This document shows, piece by piece, positions 43,481 through 52,822 of a stretch of 64,000 nt of DNA; position 1 is the first letter of the stretch; every line of letters begins with the position of its first letter. The notes beneath the pieces are model-generated. The model ran no database searches. It was not told the origin of the DNA and saw only the letters and a list, made by a program, of their open reading frames with translations. Origin of the DNA: Puia sp. (GTDB taxonomy: Bacteria; Bacteroidota; Bacteroidia; Chitinophagales; Chitinophagaceae). The stretch lies in NCBI GenBank assembly GCA_031292515.1, contig JARLGZ010000017.1, positions 1 to 64,000 on the forward strand, read 5' to 3'. The position numbers and the translations under genes are program-made.

Positions 43481-43500
43481 CCGCTACTATTCGTGGCGGT
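43480..43500. terminator. Short hairpin after the 15-bp array
   Basis: ACCGCTAC, loop TATTC, GTGGCGGT: an 8-bp stem with one G-T pair, preceded by six A (T on the minus strand). It looks like a terminator, but I see no gene it would clearly serve. Confidence 0.4.
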
Positions 43501-43630
43501 CTTTCAAGGATTTGTGATCTTTCTCTAGGAAATGGATATTGTTGGTTTTTCTGGATAGGTCTCTTTCATTGGAATTGGATAGATCAAAAATAGGATGTCC
43601 CTGCCGATCTGCCAAGCGCGGTAACACTCG

Positions 43631-43658
43631 ATTTTTATCGTAGATCTACGATAAAAAT
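43631..43658. promoter_or_regulatory. 28-bp perfect palindrome
   Basis: Half-site ATTTTTATCGTAGA followed directly by its exact complement, centre at 43644/43645, no loop. It lies 93 bp before the small TM protein gene. A loopless palindrome of this length fits a dimeric operator or a strong cruciform better than a terminator. Confidence 0.5.
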
Positions 43659-43751
43659 TCGCTGCTTTTATTACGGTTTTTGGGTAAAATCACTAAATGT
43701 GACTAAAAAAATGAGCGCTGCCTGCTCCCGAATAGTTATCTTTCAGGTACC

Positions 43752-44054
43752 ATGCCAATAACTACTCTTCTGGGATTGTCTGCCACCATTTTGGGAATTC
43801 TTTGCCTGCTGTTCCTACTATTGATTCGCTGGAAAAATTCCGTTCTTACCGTACGCTTCAACGAGGCGCTGCAGGCGGAAAACAATGGAGACTCGGAACG
43901 GGCCATTCAACTCTACCAGCAGGCGCTTCAACGCGGGCATGGCCTCGCTGCCGGCAATAAAACACTACTACATACGATCGAGCGCCGGTTGAAGACGCTT
44001 CAGACGAGCACGGAGTTCGTAAGACGTTTCAGCCGCACGGAAATTGTGGGATAA
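43752..44054 (+). CDS. Small membrane-anchored protein with one TPR-like motif
   Basis: 100 residues. N-terminal TM helix about 4-26 (TLLGLSATILGILCLLFLLLI), then a soluble part with one TPR-like helix pair: RFNEALQAENNGDSERAIQLYQQALQRG. The rest (KTLLHTIERRLKTLQTSTEFVRRF) is helical and basic. No catalytic features. It precedes two FtsX-type permeases on the same strand by 131 bp and may be expressed separately. Function unknown. Confidence 0.7.
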   Translation: MPITTLLGLSATILGILCLLFLLLIRWKNSVLTVRFNEALQAENNGDSERAIQLYQQALQRGHGLAAGNKTLLHTIERRLKTLQTSTEFVRRFSRTEIVG

Positions 44055-44185
44055 TATTTCGTGACAACCGGTGTATCAAAAACGGACAGAACGCCCTCTC
44101 TCAGCGATTCAAATCGATAATTTTCAACGCATTAAGAACGTGGCATTTTCTGTGTGGGATTATTAGGCAACTACAACTCCCCGCC

Positions 44186-46669
44186 ATGTTTACAAACTTT
44201 TTCAAGATCGCCTACCGGAGTCTCCTGAAGAACAAGATCTTCTCCCTGGTGAATATATTCGGGCTGGCCATCGGGATGGCCGCCTGTTTCTTCATATTCG
44301 AATACGTTCATTTTGAAAAGAGTTACGACCAGTTCAACAAGAATGCAGACAACCTCTATCGCGTAAATCTCTCCTATTCCGGCAGTTTTGCCAATATGGG
44401 CGCAACCGCAACCAATCACCCCTCTGTCGGTCCCTTCCTGAAACTGGAGTTTCCCGAAGTATTGGGTTATGCCCGGTTGTTTGATCCCGGGCTGGTGATG
44501 AGCGCCACTACGATTTCGTATACCGACAAAACCGGAAAAAAGACCAGTTACAACGAACAAAAAATCTTCCTGGCAGATTCTTCGTTCCTGACGCTCTTCT
44601 CCTATCCTTTTGCGGAAGGTGATCCGGTCGCGGCCCTTACGGAGCCCAACTCCGTCGTCATTTCAACAAGAGAGGCGGAAAAATATTTCGGGAAGGAGGA
44701 GCCCATGGGCAAGACCCTGTACCTGGATCAACAGATGCCTTTAAAGGTTACCGGAGTCTTCAAAGATGTGCCGGAAAACTCCCACCTGAAATTCAATATG
44801 TTGATCTCGTTCAGTTCGGTCGGGCAGGACCGCCGGTTCACCGGCCCGGACTGGACCTGGCCGGAATTCTACAACTATGTGCTGTTGGCGCCGGGTACGG
44901 ATCCCCAAAAGCTGGAAGCAAAATTCCCGGCATTTATCCAGAAGCATCTCGGTCCTATCCTGGAACGATACAAGTTTGGCTGTGCCTTTCACCTGGAACG
45001 GGTAACCGATATCCACCTTCGGTCGACCTATCTCAGGGAGGTCGAAGTGAGCGGCAGCGAACGGGAGATTGTCTTCCTCTCTATAATCGGCATCTTCATC
45101 CTTGCCATCGCATGGATCAACTATATAAACCTGTCCACGGCAAAATCCATGGACCGGGCCAAGGAAGTAGGGCTGCGGAAAGTAACCGGGAGCACCCGGC
45201 TTCAACTGATCGGGCAATTCATCCTGGAGTCGGCCTTTATTAATCTGCTGGCCCTGGTGGTTGCCACCGGGATCGTCCTTTTCTGTTTTCCTTTTTTCAG
45301 CAGTTTTATCGGCAAGGATCTCGGGAAAGGAACGCCTTCCTCGGGCCTTTGGCATGCGCCGGAGTTCTGGCTGATCCTTACCGCCATATTCCTGACGGGT
45401 GCATTCCTGGTGGGCGCCTACCCCGCATTTGTACTTTCCGGCTTCAAACCCGCGTTGGTCCTGAAGGGTAAATTCAACCAGTCGGGTAAAGGAATTTCGC
45501 TGAGAAAAGTCCTGGTCTCTTTCCAGTTCGTCCTGTCGATCCTGCTCATCGGCGGAACGATCACGGTATTCCGGCAGTTGTCATTCATGCGCAACCAGGA
45601 CCTGGGGTATAACAAGGACCGGATGCTCATTCTGAAGGCCCCGGCCATCCTGGATTCTACCTACTTTACAAAATTCGACGTGTTTAAAACCGAGCTGGCG
45701 CGGAATCCTGCCGTCAACGATGTCGCGATGTCTTCCGATATTCCCGGCAAGATCATCACGCAGAGAAACAGCATCAGAAAATTCGAAGACGATCCCTCGC
45801 AAAACTATTTCACCTATTTGCTGGAAGTGGATGACCATTTTCTACCCACGTTTCAGGCGACCATCGTCGCAGGCCGTAATTTCCGAAGGGACGAGACGAT
45901 CGATTTCAGGATGAGGAGCCGGCCGGAAATCGTCAAGGTGATCATCAACGAGGCGTTGGCAAGAGGCCTGGGGTTCGCCACCAATGAGGCGGCATTGCAT
46001 CGCCAGTTGAGCTTTGAGGGGCTTCATGGTTCAAAATGCGAGATCATCGGTGTTGTGAAAAACTATCACCAACGGTCTCTGAAAGAGGACTATGATCCGA
46101 TCATTTATTACTATCCCGAAATTTCAACTTCCTGGGCGTATTTCGCCATCAATATCAATACAGACAATCTTCCTCGGGACCTCGCATCGATTGAAAGCCT
46201 CTATAAGAATATTTTCGCGGGGCATCCTTACGAATATTTCTTTCTGAATGAATATTTCGATCAGCAATACAAATCCGATAAGCAATTCGGAAGGGTTTTC
46301 GGCGTTTTTACGATCCTCGCCATTTTTGTAGCCTGTCTCGGTCTGCTCGGTCTTTCGAGTTTTGCGATCAGGCTCCGGGTCAAAGAAATAGGCATCCGGA
46401 AAGTGCTGGGAGCTTCGGTCTCCGGCATCATCGTCCTGTTTGTAAAGGACTTTGTAAAACTCGTGTGTCTTGCAGCGCTGATCGCGATCCCGGTCGTCTA
46501 TCTGCTGGCGGAACGATGGCTCAGCAATTACGCATTTCATACGCGGCTGTCCTGGCTGAACCTTGTCACTCCCCCGCTCCTGCTATTGACGATAGCCCTG
46601 TCGACCGTTTTCCTGCAGAGCTTCCGGGCGGCGACGGCCAACCCCGTGAAGAGTTTGAAAACCGACTAA
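44186..46669 (+). CDS. ABC transporter permease, MacB/FtsX type (first of a tandem pair)
   Basis: 827 residues with the same layout as the permease at 9.1-11.6 kb: TM1 in KIFSLVNIFGLAIGMAACFFIFEYV, periplasmic domain to about 285, GIFILAIAWINYINLSTAKSMDRAKEVGLRKVTG with following TMs, second periplasmic domain about 480-690, and the C-terminal TMs FTILAIFVACLGLLGLSSFAIRLRVKEIGIRKVLG. No Gly-rich insertion. The next gene, 76 bp downstream, is a close paralogue: the first 40 residues are nearly identical and similarity runs the whole length, so the pair arose by tandem duplication. No ATPase nearby. Role unknown. Confidence 0.88.
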   Translation: MFTNFFKIAYRSLLKNKIFSLVNIFGLAIGMAACFFIFEYVHFEKSYDQFNKNADNLYRVNLSYSGSFANMGATATNHPSVGPFLKLEFPEVLGYARLFDPGLVMSATTISYTDKTGKKTSYNEQKIFLADSSFLTLFSYPFAEGDPVAALTEPNSVVISTREAEKYFGKEEPMGKTLYLDQQMPLKVTGVFKDVPENSHLKFNMLISFSSVGQDRRFTGPDWTWPEFYNYVLLAPGTDPQKLEAKFPAFIQKHLGPILERYKFGCAFHLERVTDIHLRSTYLREVEVSGSEREIVFLSIIGIFILAIAWINYINLSTAKSMDRAKEVGLRKVTGSTRLQLIGQFILESAFINLLALVVATGIVLFCFPFFSSFIGKDLGKGTPSSGLWHAPEFWLILTAIFLTGAFLVGAYPAFVLSGFKPALVLKGKFNQSGKGISLRKVLVSFQFVLSILLIGGTITVFRQLSFMRNQDLGYNKDRMLILKAPAILDSTYFTKFDVFKTELARNPAVNDVAMSSDIPGKIITQRNSIRKFEDDPSQNYFTYLLEVDDHFLPTFQATIVAGRNFRRDETIDFRMRSRPEIVKVIINEALARGLGFATNEAALHRQLSFEGLHGSKCEIIGVVKNYHQRSLKEDYDPIIYYYPEISTSWAYFAININTDNLPRDLASIESLYKNIFAGHPYEYFFLNEYFDQQYKSDKQFGRVFGVFTILAIFVACLGLLGLSSFAIRLRVKEIGIRKVLGASVSGIIVLFVKDFVKLVCLAALIAIPVVYLLAERWLSNYAFHTRLSWLNLVTPPLLLLTIALSTVFLQSFRAATANPVKSLKTD

Positions 46670-46745
46670 AAGGGTTGTATCTATTAGCGACCGGTCCTAT
46701 AAAAACATGGCATTTTATGAACTCACCCGAATAAAAAAATCCCAT

Positions 46746-49232
46746 ATGTTTAGAAACTTTTTCAAGATCGCCTACCGGAATCTCCTGAAGAACAAGATCT
46801 TCTCCCTGGTGAATATATTCGGACTAGCCATCGGGATGGCCGCCTGCTTCTTTATCTTCCAGTATGTCCATTTTGAAAAAAGCTATGACCGGTTCAACAA
46901 AAACGCAGCCAACCTGTACCGGGTCAATATTTCCTTTACCGGCAGTTTCTCCAACACGCCGGTCATGGCAACCAATCACCCGGCCGTGGGCCCCGCCTTG
47001 AAGTTGGAATACCCCGAAGTGCTGGGTTATGCGCGGCTGGTGGATCCCGTGCTCTTTGTAAGTAGCCTGACGATGTCTTATACCGATAAGGGAGGCGCTA
47101 AAACTTCGTACAACGAACCAAAGACCTATCTCGCCGACTCCTCCTTCCTGACGCTCTTCTCCTACCCTTTTGTCGAAGGAGATCCTGCAACAGCCCTGAC
47201 GCAGCCAAGCACCGTCGTGATTTCCAGTAGCGAGGCGGAAAAATATTTTGGAAAGGAAGAGCCAATGGGCAAGACCCTCTACCTCAATCAAAAAATTCCC
47301 TTAAAGGTCACCGGTGTCTTCAAAGACGTCCCCGAAAACTCGCATATCAAATTCGACGTGCTGATCTCCTTCCGGACACTGGAGCATGATGGCAGGCTCA
47401 AAGACCCGGTCTGGACCTGGCCGGAGTTCTACAACTATGTGCTGCTGGCGCCCGGGACGGATCCCAGAAAAATAGAGGCGAGGTTTCCCGCCCTTATCGA
47501 GGAACACCTGGGGCCGATCATGAAAACATATAAGTTTGGCTGTGCCTTTCATCTGCAGCCCATTACCGATATCCACCTCAAGTCCCATTATCTCAAGGAG
47601 GCGGAGGTGAACGGCAGCGAGCGCGAAATCCAGTTCCTCACCCTCATCGGCATCTTCATCCTGGTCATCGCCTGGATCAACTATATCAACCTGTCGACGG
47701 CAAAATCCACGGAGCGCGCCAAAGAAGTGGGATTACGAAAGGTGTCCGGCAGCACAAGGATCCAACTGATCGGGCAGTTCATCCTGGAATCCGCGCTGAT
47801 CAACGGGCTGGCCTTGTTTGTCGCTGCGATCATCGTGTTTTGCTGTTTTTCCGCGTTCAGCGTCTTTATCGGCAAAGATATCCGGAACGGATCCGGCGCC
47901 GCCAGCCTCTGGCATACCACGTCTTTCTGGTTGGTTTTGGTGGGAACCTTTCTCACCAGCGCCTTCCTGGTGGGCGCCTACCCGGCATTCGTGCTTTCCA
48001 ACTTTAAACCCGCCCTGGTCTTAAAAGGGAAGTTCACCCAATCGAATAAAGGGATCCTGCTCCGGAAGGTGTTGGTCTCCTTCCAGTTCGTCCTTTCGAT
48101 CCTGCTCATCGGCGGCACCATTACGGTATCCCGGCAGTTATTCTTTATGCGCAACCAGGACCTGGGTTATAACAAGGACCAGGTCTTCGTTATAAAAGCG
48201 CCCCCTATCACGGACACCAGCTATTTCAACAAGATCAACCTCTTTAAAACCGAGCTGGCGAGGAACCCCTCCGTGAATAATGTCGCGGTCTCTTCGGATA
48301 TCCCCGGCCGGGAAATCTTCGAGCGAAACAGCATCCGGAAATATGGGGAAGACGCATCGCAAAATTCTATTACCTATTTCATAGAAGTGGACGATCACTT
48401 TATCCCGACTTTCCAGACCGAACTCGCCGCGGGCAGTAATTTCCGGAGAGACGAAGCTATCGATTTCAGGACCCGGCCCCAGCCCGGATCCATCGTAAAA
48501 GTGATCATCAACGAGGCATTGGCCAGGGCGTTGGGTTTTAAGACCAACGAGGCGGCTTTGCATCAGCAGCTCGATTTTGAGTCCCTGTATGGCTTCAAAA
48601 GCGAGGTCATCGGCGTCATCAGGAACTATCACCAGCGTTCGCTCAAGGAGGAATATGATCCGATCCTCTACTATTACCCTGAAGTAACCGGGAGCTGGGG
48701 ATATTTCTCCGTAAACCTCAGCACCCAAAACCTGCGTCATGACCTTGCGTCGATCGAAAGTATTTATAAGGATATTTTCCCGGAGCATCCCTATCAATAT
48801 TTCTTCCTCAACGAATTCTTCGACCAGCAATACAAGGCGGACCAGCAATTCGGGAAGGTCTTTCTCGCATTTACCATCCTCGCCATCTTTGTAGCCTGTC
48901 TCGGTCTGCTGGGTCTGTCGAGCTTTGCCATCAGTCTCCGGACAAAGGAAATCGGGATCCGGAAAGTACTGGGCTCCTCCGTATCGGGGATAATCGTGCT
49001 GTTCTCGAAAGACTTTGTAAAACTCGTCTGTCTTTCGGCCGTCATCGCCATCCCGGTCATTTATTATCTGTCGGTGAAGTGGCTGAGTAATTATGCCTTC
49101 CGTACTCGGTTGAGCTGGCTGAACTTCGTGGTCCCCCCGCTCCTGCTGCTGGTAGTCGCCCTGCTGACCGTCTTTCTGCAGAGTATAAAGGCGGCGAGGG
49201 CCAACCCGGTGAAGAGCCTGAGAACAGATTAG
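46746..49232 (+). CDS. ABC transporter permease, MacB/FtsX type (second of a tandem pair)
   Basis: 828 residues; ATG 46746 (MFRNFFKIAYRNLL) lines up with the start of its upstream paralogue, so the in-frame start at 46707 is rejected. Same domain order: TM1 (KIFSLVNIFGLAIGMAACFFIFQYV), GIFILVIAWINYINLSTAKSTERAKEVGLRKVSGS, C-terminal FTILAIFVACLGLLGLSSFAISLRTKEIGIRKVLGSS. It differs from the first copy mostly in the periplasmic domains (for instance SVNNVAVSSDIPGREIFERNSIRKYGEDASQN), as expected if the copies respond to different envelope partners. The gene is followed by a 20-bp repeat array and the cydA promoter. Confidence 0.88.
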   Translation: MFRNFFKIAYRNLLKNKIFSLVNIFGLAIGMAACFFIFQYVHFEKSYDRFNKNAANLYRVNISFTGSFSNTPVMATNHPAVGPALKLEYPEVLGYARLVDPVLFVSSLTMSYTDKGGAKTSYNEPKTYLADSSFLTLFSYPFVEGDPATALTQPSTVVISSSEAEKYFGKEEPMGKTLYLNQKIPLKVTGVFKDVPENSHIKFDVLISFRTLEHDGRLKDPVWTWPEFYNYVLLAPGTDPRKIEARFPALIEEHLGPIMKTYKFGCAFHLQPITDIHLKSHYLKEAEVNGSEREIQFLTLIGIFILVIAWINYINLSTAKSTERAKEVGLRKVSGSTRIQLIGQFILESALINGLALFVAAIIVFCCFSAFSVFIGKDIRNGSGAASLWHTTSFWLVLVGTFLTSAFLVGAYPAFVLSNFKPALVLKGKFTQSNKGILLRKVLVSFQFVLSILLIGGTITVSRQLFFMRNQDLGYNKDQVFVIKAPPITDTSYFNKINLFKTELARNPSVNNVAVSSDIPGREIFERNSIRKYGEDASQNSITYFIEVDDHFIPTFQTELAAGSNFRRDEAIDFRTRPQPGSIVKVIINEALARALGFKTNEAALHQQLDFESLYGFKSEVIGVIRNYHQRSLKEEYDPILYYYPEVTGSWGYFSVNLSTQNLRHDLASIESIYKDIFPEHPYQYFFLNEFFDQQYKADQQFGKVFLAFTILAIFVACLGLLGLSSFAISLRTKEIGIRKVLGSSVSGIIVLFSKDFVKLVCLSAVIAIPVIYYLSVKWLSNYAFRTRLSWLNFVVPPLLLLVVALLTVFLQSIKAARANPVKSLRTD

Positions 49233-49260
49233 ACAGGGTTCGGGTCGAACGACGGAACGA

Positions 49261-49321
49261 TCGGACCTATCAGGGAATGATCGGACCTATCAGGGAATGA
49301 TCGGACCTATCGAGGGAATGA
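49261..49321. repeat. 20-bp tandem repeat x 3 between the permease and cydA
   Basis: TCGGACCTATCAGGGAATGA at 49261-49280 and 49281-49300, with a third copy carrying one extra G at 49301-49321. Nearly perfect, so probably recent. Confidence 0.92.
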
Positions 49322-49376
49322 TCTACCGGGACGCGAATTTCTTTTATGAAAGAGGTCACGGGACATGAAAGACCCG

Positions 49377-49384
49377 TACCTTTG
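49377..49384 (+). promoter_or_regulatory. Probable -7 element of the cydAB promoter
   Basis: TACCTTTG matches the Bacteroidota -7 consensus TAnnTTTG and lies 40 bp before the cydA ATG at 49425. A clear -33 TTTG at the right distance is missing. The site supports 49425 over the in-frame ATG at 49365. Confidence 0.5.
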
Positions 49385-49424
49385 CTGCGATTTATTTGGC
49401 TTGCCGGAAACAAAACTTCCGATC

Positions 49425-50732
49425 ATGAACGACTTCATCGCAGCCCGCTCCCAAATGGCCCTCTCGCTCGGCTTTCACATCATTTTCTCGTGTATAGGCA
49501 TGGTGATGCCTTTTTTTATGGCCGTCTCGCACTTTTACTGGCTGAGGACGCATAATATCGTCTACCGGAATGTCACCAGGGCCTGGAGTAAGGGGGTGGC
49601 GATCTTCTTCGCTACCGGCGCCGTATCAGGGACGGTGCTATCCTTTGAGCTGGGTCTTTTGTGGCCGGAGTTCATGAGACAGGCGGGGCCGATATTCGGG
49701 ATGCCTTTTTCGCTGGAGGGGACGGCCTTCTTTATCGAGGCGATCGCGCTGGGCTTCTTTCTGTACGGATGGGACCGCTTCAACCCCTGGTTCCATTGGT
49801 TCACGGGTGTGATCGTCGGCGTCAGCGGGCTGGTATCCGGGATCCTGGTTGTGTCGGCCAATGCCTGGATGAACGACCCTACCGGCTTCGACTATGTCCG
49901 GGGACAGTTCCTGCATATCGACCCGATCAAGGCGATGTTCAACCCGGCCTGGTTCCAGCAGGCTCTGCATATGTCGATCGCCGCCTTTGCCGCGACGGGC
50001 TTCGCCGTAGCGGGCATACACGCGCTGATGATCCTGCGCAGGCAAAACATCCTTTTTCATACCAAGGCTTTCAAAATAGCCGTGGTCTTTGCGACTGCTG
50101 CCGCCGTCCTGCAACCGCTCAGCGGGGATCTCTCCGCGAAATATGTGGCGAAACGGCAACCGGCGAAACTCGCCGCGATGGAAGCGCACTATGTTACCAG
50201 CGCTTCGGCGCCGCTCATCATCGGGGGGATCCCGGATGACAAGGCCAAAAAAGTCAACTATGCCATCGAGATACCGGGTCTGCTCAGCTTTATGATCGAC
50301 GGCGATTTCCATTCGATCGTGAAAGGCCTGGACAGCATCCCCCCGGAAGACCAGCCACCGGTGGCGGTCACCCATTTTGCCTTCCAGATCATGGTGGGTC
50401 TGGGTATGCTCATGTTGACGATCGCTATCATGTATTTTACCGCCGTGCTGCGTCGCAAGAACTGGCGGAACAGCAAGTGGCTGCTCCGGCTCTTCGTGAT
50501 CGCCACGCCCATCGGTTTCATAGCCGTGGAAGCGGGGTGGATCGTCACAGAAGTCGGGAGGCAGCCCTGGATACTGCAGGGCATTATGAGGACCGCGGAA
50601 GCGGTGACGCCCATGCCGGGTATCCTCTATTCCTTCTACCTGTTTACCGCGGTGTATTTTTCGCTGGCGATCGCAGTCGTCTTCCTGTTATACCGGCAGA
50701 TAAAGATGGTAGGAAAGATTTATGATATCTGA
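49425..50732 (+). CDS. cydA: Cytochrome bd quinol oxidase subunit I (short Q-loop form)
   Basis: 435-residue inner-membrane protein with about nine TM helices, the haem-binding quinol oxidase subunit. Visible: MNDFIAARSQMALSLGFHIIFSCIG with the haem b595 His at 18, LGFFLYGWDRFNPWFHWFTG, GQFLHIDPIKAMFNPAWFQQALHMSIAAF with the haem b558 His, and AGWIVTEVGRQPWILQGIMRTAEAVTPMPG. The length and the short stretch after GDLSAKYVAKRQPAKLAAMEAHY show the short Q-loop seen in cyanide-insensitive (CIO-type) oxidases. It precedes cydB by 37 bp in one operon. Confidence 0.93.
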   Translation: MNDFIAARSQMALSLGFHIIFSCIGMVMPFFMAVSHFYWLRTHNIVYRNVTRAWSKGVAIFFATGAVSGTVLSFELGLLWPEFMRQAGPIFGMPFSLEGTAFFIEAIALGFFLYGWDRFNPWFHWFTGVIVGVSGLVSGILVVSANAWMNDPTGFDYVRGQFLHIDPIKAMFNPAWFQQALHMSIAAFAATGFAVAGIHALMILRRQNILFHTKAFKIAVVFATAAAVLQPLSGDLSAKYVAKRQPAKLAAMEAHYVTSASAPLIIGGIPDDKAKKVNYAIEIPGLLSFMIDGDFHSIVKGLDSIPPEDQPPVAVTHFAFQIMVGLGMLMLTIAIMYFTAVLRRKNWRNSKWLLRLFVIATPIGFIAVEAGWIVTEVGRQPWILQGIMRTAEAVTPMPGILYSFYLFTAVYFSLAIAVVFLLYRQIKMVGKIYDI

Positions 50733-50769
50733 TCATTCGTTATTTTTTATTCGTCTATAAACCATCGTC

Positions 50770-51795
50770 ATGCTGTATATCGTCATCTCTTATCTCTGGG
50801 CATCCATCCTACTCTACCTGCTGCTGGGAGGCGCCGATTTCGGAGCGGGTATCCTCGAGCTTTTCACTTCGGATAAGCATCGCAGCAATACCCGCAAGAC
50901 GATGTACAAGGCGATCGGCCCGATCTGGGAAGCCAATCACATGTGGCTGATCATCGCCATCGTGATCTTATTTGTGGGCTTCCCGGCTATTTATACCACC
51001 GCGTCCGTCTACCTGCATATACCGTTGGTCATCATGCTGATGGGCATCATCGCCCGGGGAACGGCCTTCTCTTTCCGGAACTATGATGCCGTGGTGGATG
51101 AGATGCAGTTGATCTATAGCAGGATCTTCGTTTATGCGAGCGTCATCACCCCTTTGTTCCTCGGCATTATCGCGGGGAGTACGGTGGCCGGCCGTATCGA
51201 TCCCGCCGCCCATGATTTCGTGTCGGCCTATGTGTTTAGCTGGCTGCATTGGTTCTCGGTTGCCGTCGGGCTATTTACGGTCTCCATCTGCGGATTCCTG
51301 GCGGCAGTCTACCTCATCGGGGAAGCCGACAACGAAACAGACAGGCGTCGTTTTATCACCAAGACAAAGACCACCAATATCGCGGCCTTTGCCTGCGGCG
51401 CCCTGGTCTTCATAGCCGCGAAATACGAAAAGATCCCGTTGGCGGAATGGATATTCGGCAATGCCGTGGGCATCCTTGCCATCTCCGCGGCCTCCGTGTC
51501 CCTCATCCTGTTCTGGTGGCTGCTGGTCCGGAAAAAGACGCAGGTGCTCCGGGTGTTGGCAGCCTTCCAGGTGACCATGATCCTGATCGCCATCACCTAC
51601 CGGCACTATCCGAATATCATCCTGCAAAAAAGTGCCCCTCCCCTGTCCCTGATGAATGCGGCGAACGACAAGACGATTGCGGCACTGGGCTGGGCCCTGC
51701 TGATCGGAAGCATCTTCATCCTGCCGGCCTTGTTTTACCTGATCTATAGTTTCGACAGGCGAAACAGGAAATTAGCGGGTACCGGTCATACATGA
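50770..51795 (+). CDS. cydB: Cytochrome bd quinol oxidase subunit II
   Basis: 341 residues, eight to nine TM helices. Starts MLYIVISYLWASILLYLLLGGADFGAGILELF, the usual CydB opening, followed by KAIGPIWEANHMWLIIAIVILFVGFPAIYTTASVYLHIPL, and ends in ILPALFYLIYSFDRRNRK. Pairs with CydA to make the high-affinity terminal oxidase. No small CydX-like gene is visible after it; the next 90 bp are gene free and hold a terminator-like hairpin. Confidence 0.92.
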   Translation: MLYIVISYLWASILLYLLLGGADFGAGILELFTSDKHRSNTRKTMYKAIGPIWEANHMWLIIAIVILFVGFPAIYTTASVYLHIPLVIMLMGIIARGTAFSFRNYDAVVDEMQLIYSRIFVYASVITPLFLGIIAGSTVAGRIDPAAHDFVSAYVFSWLHWFSVAVGLFTVSICGFLAAVYLIGEADNETDRRRFITKTKTTNIAAFACGALVFIAAKYEKIPLAEWIFGNAVGILAISAASVSLILFWWLLVRKKTQVLRVLAAFQVTMILIAITYRHYPNIILQKSAPPLSLMNAANDKTIAALGWALLIGSIFILPALFYLIYSFDRRNRKLAGTGHT

Positions 51796-51884
51796 CTTCA
51801 ATTTATTCCTGCCGGGTCTCCGCAGTTGTGCACAGCGAATTAAATATGTGTTCGAAGGGAATTTCATAGAGTACCTTACAACAA

Positions 51885-51916
51885 GAAGCCGTCCCATTTA
51901 CTTTTGAGACGGCTTC
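51885..51916. terminator. Hairpin after cydB
   Basis: GAAGCCGTC (51885-51893) and GACGGCTTC (51908-51916) form a 9-bp stem with a 14-base loop. There is only a weak T-rich tail on either strand. It sits 90 bp after the cydB stop and 30 bp before the end of the opposite-strand trio, so it may serve both. Confidence 0.6.
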
Positions 51917-51945
51917 CTATCTATCAAATTTATTAAGAAAGCTAC

Positions 51946-52137
51946 CTATGGCTTCCTTGCAGGAATAACAAATTCCGCGGGTTTTCTTTTAAGGGCACCT
52001 TCTTTAATGGTACCGATCGTTACCTTGATGAGATTTTCGTCAGGGATCCCTGGAAACTTGCTCCCTCTCTTTTTCCCTTCGCCTGCATTTTTCCCTTCGT
52101 CTGCAACTTCTGTAGAAGGTTTATTTGTCGTTTCCAT
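51946..52137 (-). CDS. Small basic protein of unknown function, last gene of an A/T-rich trio
   Basis: 63 residues from ATG 52137 (METTNKPSTEVADEGKNAGEGKKRGSKFPGIPDENLIKV..., ending EFVIPARKP). Hydrophilic, with a Lys/Gly-rich first half; no known domain. The ATG is one base after the TAG stop of the upstream small gene, a spacing typical of translational coupling, which is the main support. A longer in-frame start at 52200 would overlap that gene. The tract is clearly A/T richer than cydB. Confidence 0.45.
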   Translation of the reverse strand: METTNKPSTEVADEGKNAGEGKKRGSKFPGIPDENLIKVTIGTIKEGALKRKPAEFVIPARKP

Positions 52138-52138
52138 T

Positions 52139-52336
52139 CTATTTAGCTTTATTAGTTTTTGCATTTCGATTTCCCTTTTCAGAGGAATCCGGCTTTGCAT
52201 TTATATTCAACACCTTTAATGCATCGACTATAAGGGTACGATTTCTCCCGAGATTCACAACTTCTACCTGCGTAGGTTTTTCTTCTTGAAAAGTATGAAA
52301 TATTATGCAAATTATAAAGGGGAAAAGTGAAAACAA
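52139..52336 (-). CDS. Small protein with a hydrophobic N-terminus, middle gene of the trio
   Basis: 65 residues from a TTG start (MFSLFPFIICIIFHTFQEEKPTQVEVVNLGRN...). The first 17 residues are hydrophobic, possibly a short membrane anchor or signal; the rest is polar and ends in a Lys/Asn-rich stretch. It overlaps the upstream gene by 25 bp and abuts the downstream gene, so if real it belongs to a tightly packed operon. Non-ATG start and small size make it uncertain. Confidence 0.4.
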   Translation of the reverse strand: MFSLFPFIICIIFHTFQEEKPTQVEVVNLGRNRTLIVDALKVLNINAKPDSSEKGNRNAKTNKAK

Positions 52337-52710
52337 TGCATACCTAAAAGCCCGAAAATAAAAATCAAAATTACCATTTGCATCAGTGGTCGAATTTTCC
52401 AGATCGAGTCTATTTTCACGGTAATGCTTTTTAGGATATTGAAGAAGTGTGCGTAGGAAATCTTCGTTTTAAAAAAGTCTTTCCAAACGGCGACGAGAAA
52501 GACTGAAATCGCCGGATAGATAATGACAATATTGGAAATTTTCCCGAGGATTTTATCATATTCTGATCTTAGGTCCTCATCTCTTTTTTCATTTATTTCT
52601 ATCCAAAAATCTAAATCATAAAATGACTTCGGCATAGGCAAGGTTTTAGGCGTTCTCTCAAAGGTATACGCTATTTTGTTTTCTTGTATGAGAAATTTCC
52701 TTATGAACAC
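52312..52710 (-). CDS. Two-helix membrane protein of unknown function, first gene of the trio
   Basis: 132 residues from GTG 52710, or 107 from ATG 52635 (MPKSFYDLDFWIEINEKRDEDLRSEYDKIL). A charged helical N-terminal part is followed by two TM helices: ISNIVIIYPAISVFLVAVW (about 58-77) and LMQMVILIFIFGLLGMHCF (about 108-126). No known family is recognised. It is the promoter-proximal gene of the A/T-rich trio between cydB and arsR, pointing away from arsR. The trio could be a recent insertion. Confidence 0.5.
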   Translation of the reverse strand: MFIRKFLIQENKIAYTFERTPKTLPMPKSFYDLDFWIEINEKRDEDLRSEYDKILGKISNIVIIYPAISVFLVAVWKDFFKTKISYAHFFNILKSITVKIDSIWKIRPLMQMVILIFIFGLLGMHCFHFSPL

Positions 52711-52822
52711 ACTGCAACCATATGTACTATCATGAATGCGACCTCCAATTTTAAAACTCCTTTTTACTCATTTCAAACAAAAAATGCGATAGAAAATAAA
52801 AAATTTGCATCGAACCCTATTA

